DNA from: an uncultured Clostridia bacterium
GTDB taxonomy: Bacteria; Bacillota; Clostridia; Oscillospirales; Ruminococcaceae
Direction: 5' to 3'
Assembly (NCBI GenBank): GCA_947627465.1
Contig: CANQWD010000008.1
Coordinates: forward strand, 35,843 to 99,842
Length of the DNA: 64,000 bases
Positions 40,545 through 48,224 of the stretch are shown piece by piece. The translations under genes were made by a program, and so were the position numbers. The first letter of the stretch is position 1. Each line of letters begins with the position of its first letter. The notes beneath the pieces were generated by a model that was not told where the DNA came from, made no database searches, and saw only the letters and a program-made list of their open reading frames with translations.

Positions 40545-41441
40545 TTAAAGCTTCTTTACGGAAAACGCCAAATAGCCGCAGTAGGTTCGCCAAAGCATAC
40601 TGTAATCGGGATAAACGCGGTCCTTATATTGCTCGTAGAAGTTTTCTTCCGGGATCGCCGCGCTTTTTATCCGCTTCGGCTCATCGTTCAGCATAGCGAG
40701 AACCACTTCAAAGTTAAACGACTTCATCATCTCCGAAAACAGCGGCAGCATGACCGAGTTAAGCTCAATGACTTCCTGTTTCATCAGCTTTCTTCCGACA
40801 ACCTCCAGCATCGTATGCTCCAGACATGTCGTAATGGAATATGTGACGCCGTCGGGCATTTCAAAAACGTCGTTATAGCAGAACAACGTGTTCAGCCTAT
40901 GTCCGGCGTATCTTTTGCTGAAAAGCTCCGCGTTCACGCCGAAAAGACTTGTGGCGTAGCCTCGAATGATACCGTCAAGCGCGTTTTCGACGCTGTCGCT
41001 TGCGTTTCTGCTCCATTTGCTGTGCTCCTTGCCCGTGATAGCGCGGTCCTCGATAAGAATATGCGCGGTAAGCCAGCCCGCGCAAACGCTCGCGAAGTGC
41101 TCGAGCGACTCTCTTGAGTAGCACTTTGCGTCCATTTCTTTTTCCAAAGCGGGTATGACCACATTTTTCATATTGTCGTGGATCTTCTTGTGGGTATTAT
41201 AGCCCGAGTAATTTATCTTGAGCTGATAAGCTTCCTCCTCGGCGAAATGCTTTGCGGCATAGCTTTTAAGGAACTTTATAGCCTCTATGCATATAGTTTT
41301 GTTGTGGTCAAAATCCCCGTTGTTGAAGTTGTACAAAATGCGCGATACGATCCTGAACAACTGCCTGTGCGCGTTGTCGACGACCTCCACGCCGATATTG
41401 TAATCATCGTCCCATTCAAATAAACTCTGCTCGGCATCCAT
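40545..41441 (-). CDS. Bacteriohemerythrin with CheX-like C-terminal domain
   Basis: 298 aa. Di-iron hemerythrin domain at residues 1-135: FEWDDDYNIGVEVVDNAHRQLF, AAKHFAEEEAYQ, HKKIHDNM, TAHILIEDRAI. The rest aligns in order with residues 150-320 of the hemerythrin-receiver protein at 18486-19865 (for example ELFSKRYAGHRLNTLFCYND and TTCLEHTMLEVVGRKLM), but no receiver follows. GGGGGTG sets the ATG at 41441; upstream in-frame starts run through the promoter. Possibly an O2/NO-responsive partner of the longer paralogue. Confidence 0.85.
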   Translation of the reverse strand: MDAEQSLFEWDDDYNIGVEVVDNAHRQLFRIVSRILYNFNNGDFDHNKTICIEAIKFLKSYAAKHFAEEEAYQLKINYSGYNTHKKIHDNMKNVVIPALEKEMDAKCYSRESLEHFASVCAGWLTAHILIEDRAITGKEHSKWSRNASDSVENALDGIIRGYATSLFGVNAELFSKRYAGHRLNTLFCYNDVFEMPDGVTYSITTCLEHTMLEVVGRKLMKQEVIELNSVMLPLFSEMMKSFNFEVVLAMLNDEPKRIKSAAIPEENFYEQYKDRVYPDYSMLWRTYCGYLAFSVKKL

Positions 41442-41544
41442 AAAACAGCACCCCCGATAAATTTCAATTTGTTTTTCGGTAATGTATAAAACGCCGCGTT
41501 TTTCATACGCAGCAGATAATTTCTGCAAACCGATTTCAATTACA

Positions 41545-41573
41545 ATTATAGCACAAATTATCAAAAATGTCAA
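41545..41573 (-). promoter_or_regulatory. Promoter of the second hemerythrin gene
   Basis: TTGACA (41568-41573), 17 bases, TATAAT (41545-41550) on the minus strand, with TGTGC before the -10, the same extended -10 seen at the first hemerythrin gene. Confidence 0.85.
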
Positions 41574-41637
41574 TATACGGCAATTTTTTATCGGACATAA
41601 TTGACATACGGTTTCGTCAATTTGCCGAAAACCGCTG

Positions 41638-41666
41638 TTGACAAACCACAATTAAAGTGATATAAT
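41638..41666 (+). promoter_or_regulatory. hen1-pnkp promoter
   Basis: TTGACA (41638-41643), 17 bases, TATAAT (41661-41666). The spacer begins AACCAC and ends GTGA; the metA promoter has the same AACCAC...GTG frame. Confidence 0.85.
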
Positions 41667-41692
41667 AAAGGCAACGATTTGCAGAAAAACAA

Positions 41693-41749
41693 GAGCCTGT
41701 TCGGTCGTTAATCGCGCTGCGAGACCGATTAAAGATATCAAACAGGCTC
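41693..41749 (+). promoter_or_regulatory. Structured 5' leader of hen1-pnkp
   Basis: Two stacked stems: GAGCCTGTT (41693-41701) with AACAGGCTC (41741-41749), and inside it CGGTC (41702-41706) with GACCG (41723-41727), leaving a 16-base apical loop and a 13-base 3' bulge. It starts about 20 bases after the predicted transcription start and ends six bases before the ribosome binding site. It matches no riboswitch I know; no T-run follows it. Confidence 0.55.
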
Positions 41750-41766
41750 ATAAGGAGGGATTACGC

Positions 41767-43164
41767 TTGCTATTGACTATCACATACGAGGGACAGCGCA
41801 CGCAGGATCTGGGCTATTTGCTGCACAAAAATCCCGAACGCGCTCAGCAGTTTGAACTGAGCTGCGGAAAAGCATACGTCTTTTACCCGGAAGCCGATGA
41901 TAACCGAACAACTGCCGCGCTTCTGCTTGACATCGACCCCATAGATCTGGCGCACGGAAAAGCCGGCAGCCGCGACGGAGGTCTGTTCGATTATGTAAAC
42001 GACAGACCCTACGCCTCCACCTCGTTTATGAGCACGGCGATAGCGCGCGTTTTCGGCACGGCTATGAGCGGGCGCTGCGATAAAATGCCGGAGCTTGCGA
42101 AAACCCCTCTCAAGCTGACCGCGAAGCTTTCTTCCTTAAAAGACAACGGCGAGGAGAATTTGGCTAAAGAGCTTTTCGAGCCGCTTGGCTACTCGGTAAA
42201 AACCACCCGCACCATTCTCGATGAAAAATTCCCCGAATGGGGCGGTTCCCCCTACATAGACCTTGAAATAAGCGGCACGGTGCGGCTTTCAGAGCTGCTG
42301 AATCACCTCTACGTGCTCATTCCCGTGTTTGACAGACAAAAGCACTACTACATTTCCGAGGACGAGATACAAAAACTCATGAACCACGGCGAGGGCTGGC
42401 TTGCCGCTCACCCGTTCAAAGAAAAGATAACGCGCCGCTACTTCAACCAACGAAAAAGCTACGCGCGAAAAGCCTTGGACATTCTGTTGGGAGACGAGGA
42501 AAACAACGATGAAATAACGGAAAACTCCAATGAAACCGCCGAAGAGAAAACCGCGCGAACTCCGCTTAACACTCAGCGTATGGAAGCGGTGAAAAACGCG
42601 GTTTTGGCAAGCGGAGCGGCAAGCGTTATCGATATGGGCTGCGGCGAGTGCAGACTCACCTCGCTCTTACTATGCGAGCAGCAGATACAAAAGATCACCG
42701 CCTGCGACGTTTCCGTAAACGTTCTTGAGAAAGCGGCTCAGCGGCTTCACCTCGACAGAATGAACGACTTCAAACGTCAAAAGCTGACGTTGATGCAAGC
42801 TTCGCTTACATACAAGGACAAACGCTTCGAGGGCTTTAACTGCGCGTGCGCGGTAGAGGTCGTCGAGCATATAGAGCCTATGCGAATACCCGCGTTCGAG
42901 CGTTCGATTTTTGAGTTCGCAAATCCCAAAACCGTTATAATAACCACGCCGAACCGCGAATACAATGCGAATTACGAGCACATGAACGAAAACGAGCTCC
43001 GCCACGGCGACCACCGTTTTGAATGGACGCGCGCCGAATTTAAGAAATGGACGGAACACGTCTGTAAAAAATTCGGCTACTCATGCGAGATAAGCGGAAT
43101 AGGGGAAGCCGACGAGAAATACGGCTCGCCGACGCAAATGGGGGTGTTTACGAAAAATGGATAA
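41767..43164 (+). CDS. hen1: Hen1, 3'-terminal RNA ribose 2'-O-methyltransferase
   Basis: 465 aa. Adds a 2'-O-methyl to the 3' end of cleaved RNA before ligation, protecting the repaired site from being cut again. The N-terminal half is the bacterial Hen1-specific domain (YEGQRTQDLGYLLHKNPERA, YASTSFMSTAIARVFG). The C-terminal methyltransferase has SAM motif VIDMGCGECRLTSLL and the metal ligands in EVVEHIEP and HGDHRFEW. TTG start with GGAGG eight bases upstream. It overlaps pnkp by eight bases. Confidence 0.95.
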   Translation: MLLTITYEGQRTQDLGYLLHKNPERAQQFELSCGKAYVFYPEADDNRTTAALLLDIDPIDLAHGKAGSRDGGLFDYVNDRPYASTSFMSTAIARVFGTAMSGRCDKMPELAKTPLKLTAKLSSLKDNGEENLAKELFEPLGYSVKTTRTILDEKFPEWGGSPYIDLEISGTVRLSELLNHLYVLIPVFDRQKHYYISEDEIQKLMNHGEGWLAAHPFKEKITRRYFNQRKSYARKALDILLGDEENNDEITENSNETAEEKTARTPLNTQRMEAVKNAVLASGAASVIDMGCGECRLTSLLLCEQQIQKITACDVSVNVLEKAAQRLHLDRMNDFKRQKLTLMQASLTYKDKRFEGFNCACAVEVVEHIEPMRIPAFERSIFEFANPKTVIITTPNREYNANYEHMNENELRHGDHRFEWTRAEFKKWTEHVCKKFGYSCEISGIGEADEKYGSPTQMGVFTKNG

Positions 43165-45727
43165 ATTTAAAATAGAAATACCCGAATGCTGCGTCGTGGC
43201 GCTTATCGGCGCGTCCTCCTCGGGGAAAAGCAGCTTTGCCGCAAAACATTTCAAGCCCACCGAGGTTCTGTCGAGCGACTTTTTCCGCGGAATGGTGAGC
43301 GACGACGAAAACTGCCAAAGCGTTTCGGGAGACGCGTTCGATCTGCTGTATTACGCGGCGAACAAGCGTTTGGACAATATGAAGCTTACGGTGATAGACG
43401 CGACGAATATTCATCAGTCGGACAGAAAGCGAGTTGTCGAACTCGCGCACGATCAGAACGTCCATGCTGCCGCGATCGTTCTCGATATGCCCGAAAGCCT
43501 TTTGCAGGAGCGCAACAAACAGCGCTCCGACCGAGTCCTGCCCGAACGCGTTATACGTCAGCATTGGCGCGACGTGGGAAGAAGCGTCAAGGGTTTAAAG
43601 CGCGAGGGCTTTCGGTTTATTTATGTTATACGTTCGCCCGAGCAGCTTGAAAACGTCGAGATAGTCCGCACCAAGCTCTGGAACGACAAACGCGAAGAAC
43701 ACGGACCTTTCGATGTTATCGGCGATATCCACGGCTGCTGCGATGAATTGGAAGCGCTTCTCGAAAAACTGGGTTATATCAAAACCGATGGTGTTTATTC
43801 TCACCCCGAAGGAAGAAAAGCCGCGTTTCTCGGCGATTTCTGCGACAGAGGTCCGAGAAATGCCGACGTTCTGCGGCTCGTTATGGATATGGTGAAGTCG
43901 GGAAACGCGATAGCCGTTCCGGGTAACCACGACGTTAAGCTGCTAAAATACTTAAACGGGAAAAACATCGTCTTAACTCACGGCATTGACAAAACCATCG
44001 CCGAGCTTGACGAAAAGGGCGATGATTTCAAGCGCGAGGTAAAAGAATTTATCGATGGTCTGATAAGCCACTACGTTCTCGACGACGGAAAGCTTGTCAT
44101 AGCCCATGCGGGACTTAAGCGCGAATACATAGGCAGAGCCTCGGCGAGAGTGCGCGAGTTCTGCCTTTATGGGGAAGTCACCGGAGAAAACGACAGTTAC
44201 GGCTTCCCCGTGCGGCTGGATTGGGCGGCGGATTACCGCGGACACGCAGCGGTGGTGTACGGTCACATTGCCGCCCGCGAGGTAAGACCGCAAAACGGCA
44301 CGTTCTGTATTGACACGGGCTGCGTTTTCGGCGGCAAGCTCACAGCCTACCGCTATCCCGAGCGCGAAACGGTGAGCGTTCCCGCACTGAAACAGTATTA
44401 CGAACCCGTAAAGCCTTTGGAAAATGCCAACGACGATATGGGCGATATGCTGACGGTAGGCGACTTCAACCGCAAGCTGCACATCACCACAGAGCTTATG
44501 CCCGCGATCGACATCCACGAAAACAACGCCGCCGCGGCTCTCGAAATAATGTCGCGCTACGCCGCCGACCCGCATTGGCTGATCTACCTGCCGCCCACGA
44601 TGTCACCGTGCGAAACAAGTCCTTTGGACGGTTTTCTGGAGCACCCGCTGCAAGCCTTTGAGTACTATCAAAAAAGAGGCGTGCAAAACGTCGTCTGCGA
44701 GAAAAAACACATGGGTTCCCGCGCCGTTATCGTAATTTGCAGATCCTCGGAAACCGCCGAAAAACGCTTTGGGATAACGGACGGCACGCGCGGGATAATC
44801 TACACGCGGACGGGCAGAAGATTTTTCGACGACGCGCAAACCGAGACCGCGCTGCTCGACAGACTTGACGCGGTACTCACCAAAACGGGCTTCTGGAGCG
44901 ATTTCAACACCGACTGGGTCTGCCTTGACACGGAGCTTATGCCGTGGTCGGAAAAGGCGCGCGGGCTTATCCGTTCGCAGTATGCTCCGACGGGAAACGC
45001 GGGCGCGGGAGGACTTTCGGCGGCGGTGGCGGCTCTCGAAAAAGCAAGCGCCCGTCAAAACGTCGCCGCGGATTTCGACAAGGTTATCTCGGGAGAAAAC
45101 GTCGACCCGAAAGCGCTTCTCGAACGCTTCAAATCCAAGAAAGACGATATAGAGCACTATACCAAAGCATACCGCGAATATTGCTGGACAGTGAAAACCG
45201 TTGACGATTACAGGATCGCACCGTTTCACATTCTGGCGGTCGAGGGCAGGGTTTTCTCGCGTGAAAAGCACGTTTGGCACATGGAGAATATCCGAAAATA
45301 CATCACAGGCTCCGATCCCGTTTTTATGGAAACGCCTTATATTCAAGTCGATACCGAAAACGAGGACAGCGTAAAACACGGCGTTGAATGGTGGCTCGAG
45401 CTTACCGGAAACGGCGGCGAGGGCATGGTGGTAAAGCCCGAGGTTTTCACGGCGATAGAAAATTCCCGTCTGCTTCAGCCCGCCGTTAAATGCAGAGGTC
45501 GGGAGTATCTTCGGATAATTTACGGCGCGGAATACCTCGAACCCGAGCACCTTTCTCGTCTGAAAAAGCGTTCGCTAACGCGAAAGCGCACACTTGCGTT
45601 AAAGGAGTTTTCGCTCGGCATGGAATCCCTTTCGCGGTTTGTAAACGGCGAACCGCTCTACAAAGTTCACGAATGCTCGTTCGGCGTTTTGGCGTTTGAA
45701 AGCGAACCCGTCGATCCGAGACTTTAA
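43157..45727 (+). CDS. pnkp: Pnkp, polynucleotide kinase-phosphatase-ligase
   Basis: 856 aa, the end-healing and sealing enzyme of the bacterial RNA repair system. Kinase (1-170) with P-loop GASSSGKS; calcineurin-like phosphatase (about 185-400) with DVIGDIHGCCDE, GDFCDRGPRN, PGNHD and GHIAAREV; adenylyltransferase/ligase (about 500-856) with the Lys motif KKHMGSRAV and GGEGMVVKP. It completes ligation only together with Hen1. Translationally coupled to hen1; terminator follows. Confidence 0.96.
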   Translation: MDKFKIEIPECCVVALIGASSSGKSSFAAKHFKPTEVLSSDFFRGMVSDDENCQSVSGDAFDLLYYAANKRLDNMKLTVIDATNIHQSDRKRVVELAHDQNVHAAAIVLDMPESLLQERNKQRSDRVLPERVIRQHWRDVGRSVKGLKREGFRFIYVIRSPEQLENVEIVRTKLWNDKREEHGPFDVIGDIHGCCDELEALLEKLGYIKTDGVYSHPEGRKAAFLGDFCDRGPRNADVLRLVMDMVKSGNAIAVPGNHDVKLLKYLNGKNIVLTHGIDKTIAELDEKGDDFKREVKEFIDGLISHYVLDDGKLVIAHAGLKREYIGRASARVREFCLYGEVTGENDSYGFPVRLDWAADYRGHAAVVYGHIAAREVRPQNGTFCIDTGCVFGGKLTAYRYPERETVSVPALKQYYEPVKPLENANDDMGDMLTVGDFNRKLHITTELMPAIDIHENNAAAALEIMSRYAADPHWLIYLPPTMSPCETSPLDGFLEHPLQAFEYYQKRGVQNVVCEKKHMGSRAVIVICRSSETAEKRFGITDGTRGIIYTRTGRRFFDDAQTETALLDRLDAVLTKTGFWSDFNTDWVCLDTELMPWSEKARGLIRSQYAPTGNAGAGGLSAAVAALEKASARQNVAADFDKVISGENVDPKALLERFKSKKDDIEHYTKAYREYCWTVKTVDDYRIAPFHILAVEGRVFSREKHVWHMENIRKYITGSDPVFMETPYIQVDTENEDSVKHGVEWWLELTGNGGEGMVVKPEVFTAIENSRLLQPAVKCRGREYLRIIYGAEYLEPEHLSRLKKRSLTRKRTLALKEFSLGMESLSRFVNGEPLYKVHECSFGVLAFESEPVDPRL

Positions 45728-45747
45728 GCAACACCGCACAAAATCAT

Positions 45748-45787
45748 GCTCCTCCCCCGCCCAAGCGGAGGAGGAGCTGCGTTTTTT
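45748..45787 (+). terminator. pnkp terminator
   Basis: GCTCCTCC pairs with GGAGGAGC and CCGC with GCGG (one mismatch between), loop CCAA, then TGCGTTTTTT. It lies between convergent operons. Just before it, AAGCAACACCGCACAA (45726-45741) resembles one end of the MITE at 40293-40493. Confidence 0.8.
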
Positions 45788-45817
45788 AGACAAATCCGAA
45801 AAAATCGTGCGGCGGCT

Positions 45818-46984
45818 TTATGAAACGCTCGGTTCTTGCCCGCGAAGCACCTGTCCGAGCAGTTCGGGCAGCTTCTGCGGCGAACACGCAAAACACGGAA
45901 TACCCATTCCCGAGAGCTTCTGCGCCATATTCTCGTCGTAGTACGGTTTTCCGTGGTCGGCAAGCGCAAGCAGGCAGATAAGCGTTACTCCCGAAGATTT
46001 TATCTCCTCCATTCGCCGAACGAATGCCGCGCGGTTGCCGCCCTCCTCCAAATCGGAAATGAGGAAAAACAGCGTTTTTCGCGGGTTTTCGATGAACTGT
46101 TGGCAATACTTCACCGACTTATCGATATCCGTACCGCCGCCAAGCTGAAATCCGTACAGCAAGTCCACGGGGTCGCCGCATTTTTCGGTGAGATCGACGA
46201 TATTCGTATCGAAAGCCACCACGCGGGTTTTAAGAGCGCTCATGCTCGCGAGAATACAGCTCACTACCGATGAATAGATAACGCTTTCTCCCATAGAGCC
46301 GCTTTGGTCGATATCTAGAATTACCGTCCACTTGTTGGCGGCGGTTTTGGCTCCTCTGTCGAAAAAGTAAAAATGCTCGGGAACTATCGTTTTAAGTTCG
46401 GGCGACCAGTGCTTCAAATTGCGCCGTATCGTCATTTTGTAGTCGAGAGCCGCCGCGCTCGGTATCGGCGAGTGTGCGCGTTTGTTCACCGCGGCGGTGA
46501 CTGCGCGGCGAATGTCCTGTTCAAGCTGCTTGTTTATGTCCTCGACTATTTTTTTGATGAACGCGCGAACGCTGTCCTTGGAGCGTTTCGGTATCATATC
46601 TTTAAGCGTGAGTATCGTGGAAGCGAGGTTAATATCCGGCTCGGTATTTTCGAGAAGTTCAGGCTCGAAGATAAGCTGCTTCAAACCGCAGCGGTTCACC
46701 GCGTCGTTTTGGATTATCTTGACTATCTCTTTATCGAAAAGCGTGCGCACGTCGCCGAGCCAGCGCGAGATCTGCGGATTGGACGGACCGTGACCGCCGC
46801 CGCTCCCGCCGCTTCCCGAACCGCCAAAGCCCCCGCTTTCCGATTTGTTGTAGATAGCCGCCAATGCGCTGTCCATTAAGTCCTGCTCCTCGGAAAGCGC
46901 GAGCATATTCATACCCGAAAGGCGGTCTTCGCTTTCCTTGCCGAGAATTAAGCGCCAGCGCTGTAATTGTTGTGTTTTATCCAT
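45818..46984 (-). CDS. VWA-domain protein, YehP-like
   Basis: 388 aa. The C-terminal half is a von Willebrand A fold with the MIDAS motif DIDQSGSMGES near residue 228 and the second-loop GGGTDIDKS near 290; the N-terminal half is helical with a G/S-rich hinge near residue 55. VWA proteins act as metal-dependent adaptors for MoxR ATPases. Length and gene neighbours match E. coli yehP beside yehL/yehM. Last gene of the operon; the ATG at 46984 is nine bases after the preceding stop. Confidence 0.88.
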   Translation of the reverse strand: MDKTQQLQRWRLILGKESEDRLSGMNMLALSEEQDLMDSALAAIYNKSESGGFGGSGSGGSGGGHGPSNPQISRWLGDVRTLFDKEIVKIIQNDAVNRCGLKQLIFEPELLENTEPDINLASTILTLKDMIPKRSKDSVRAFIKKIVEDINKQLEQDIRRAVTAAVNKRAHSPIPSAAALDYKMTIRRNLKHWSPELKTIVPEHFYFFDRGAKTAANKWTVILDIDQSGSMGESVIYSSVVSCILASMSALKTRVVAFDTNIVDLTEKCGDPVDLLYGFQLGGGTDIDKSVKYCQQFIENPRKTLFFLISDLEEGGNRAAFVRRMEEIKSSGVTLICLLALADHGKPYYDENMAQKLSGMGIPCFACSPQKLPELLGQVLRGQEPSVS

Positions 46985-46992
46985 AATTTTCC

Positions 46993-47310
46993 TCACAAAT
47001 ATTCTTCGACGGAACATAACAGAAGCTCTTTCAGTTCCTCGTCCATAAACTCAAAATCATCGGGGATATTTAAAATTATCGTTTTTTTGCCGCTAATTTC
47101 TTCCGCGTATTTCTCGCGGATTCGCCTTAAATGCTTTTTCTCCATACAGAATATCACGTCAGCCCAACCGATAAGCCCCGCCGTAACTTTGATACGCGAG
47201 TTGTTTTCCGTTCCCGCCGAACGCGCGGAGTGTCCGTTATATCCGTCAAAAAGCTTCTTTGCTGTAAGACTTCGTCGCTTGTTTTGACTGCACAAAAACA
47301 GTAAATTCAT
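46993..47310 (-). CDS. Small low-molecular-weight tyrosine phosphatase-like protein
   Basis: 105 aa. NLLFLCSQNKRRSLTA is the C-x5-R phosphate loop of LMW phosphatases at the N-terminus, followed by SAGTE and ADVIFCMEKKHLRRI, which are also conserved in the fold. The usual DP(F/Y) general-acid loop appears as NIPDDFEFMD. At about 70% of the normal length it is a minimal form. Overlap-free, three bases inside the operon spacing. Substrate unknown. Confidence 0.8.
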   Translation of the reverse strand: MNLLFLCSQNKRRSLTAKKLFDGYNGHSARSAGTENNSRIKVTAGLIGWADVIFCMEKKHLRRIREKYAEEISGKKTIILNIPDDFEFMDEELKELLLCSVEEYL

Positions 47311-47319
47311 CGCAATTCC

Positions 47320-47688
47320 TCAACACATTTGCAAAGCGTATTTGCACGCGTTGGGAACGTCAGGCAAAGCGGGCGCTCCCGAATATTTCGCGCAGACCTT
47401 GCCGCCGTCAAGCGCAAATTCCCAACGGAAAAGGTTTTCGGGAGCTTGCTTTCTGCCGTAATAATACCACTCCCACACGATTTTTGAAGCCCGTTTAACG
47501 TGAAAATCGTTCGGCTCGTTGACGATATCGAACGGGTCGTAAACGACGCACTTCTCACCTTCGTCAAAACAAATCGTCAGCACGCCGCCGTCAAGTTCCG
47601 CGTTTATCGGAACGTGGAAATTGTCGCAAGGTCTACCGAACCACACTCTCCAAAACGACAGAGAGCCGCCTTTTATCAGTATATTCAT
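47320..47688 (-). CDS. Hypothetical protein of the VWA/MoxR operon
   Basis: 122 aa, no motif recognised. Beta-rich, with several aromatic residues (FWRVWFGRPCDNFHV, KIVWEWYYYGRK, LFRWEFALDGG). GAGGTGAG precedes the ATG. It is nine bases from the phosphatase-like gene and four from the YbhB gene, so it is co-transcribed. Confidence 0.65.
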   Translation of the reverse strand: MNILIKGGSLSFWRVWFGRPCDNFHVPINAELDGGVLTICFDEGEKCVVYDPFDIVNEPNDFHVKRASKIVWEWYYYGRKQAPENLFRWEFALDGGKVCAKYSGAPALPDVPNACKYALQMC

Positions 47689-47692
47689 TCGC

Positions 47693-48163
47693 TCACCTCA
47701 AGCCGTATCCCTCAAAATAACCGCTGACCTCTCCGCGCTGAATTATATGCCCTTGCGCCGCGCAGAGAACTTTCTTTTTGAAGCTGAATGCGCTCAAATC
47801 AAGCGAACAGTCCAACGCGTAAACGGTAAAGCGATATTTGTGTGATTTACCGCTCGGCGGCTTGGGACCCGCATAGCGGTGAAGCCCGTATCCTATTCCC
47901 TGAACAGCGCCGCCTATGGTATGCTTTCCGTGCGGTATTTTCTTGGAAATGACGTTTGCGGCGGGGATATTCCAAATCACCCAATGCGTGAAGCACTTTA
48001 TCGGGTGAGACAAATCTTCAAGTGTGACCAATAAGGTTTTCGCGACGGGCGATAAGTTTTTTATAACAAATTCGGGAGAAATATCCTTGCCGCGACCTGT
48101 ATACTCGTGCAGAAATCCGCCTTTGCTGTCAATAGCGGAGCAGGTAAAATCAAGTGTGTCCAT
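47693..48163 (-). CDS. YbhB/YbcL (Raf kinase inhibitor-like) protein
   Basis: 156 aa, phosphatidylethanolamine-binding-protein fold: TGRGKDISPEFVIKN, TLEDLSHPIKCFTHWVIWNI, RYAGPKPPSGKSHKYRFTVYALD. Relatives bind small anionic ligands or kinases; bacterial function is open. The intact counterpart of the frameshifted gene at 3584-4050. It is the fifth gene of the MoxR/VWA operon, where it is not a standard member. Confidence 0.88.
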   Translation of the reverse strand: MDTLDFTCSAIDSKGGFLHEYTGRGKDISPEFVIKNLSPVAKTLLVTLEDLSHPIKCFTHWVIWNIPAANVISKKIPHGKHTIGGAVQGIGYGLHRYAGPKPPSGKSHKYRFTVYALDCSLDLSAFSFKKKVLCAAQGHIIQRGEVSGYFEGYGLR

Positions 48164-48224
48164 TAGGTGATCTTCCTCCGATTTAAATATAAGTTCTGCC
48201 CGCCGGAAGATGTTGCTCCTCGCG

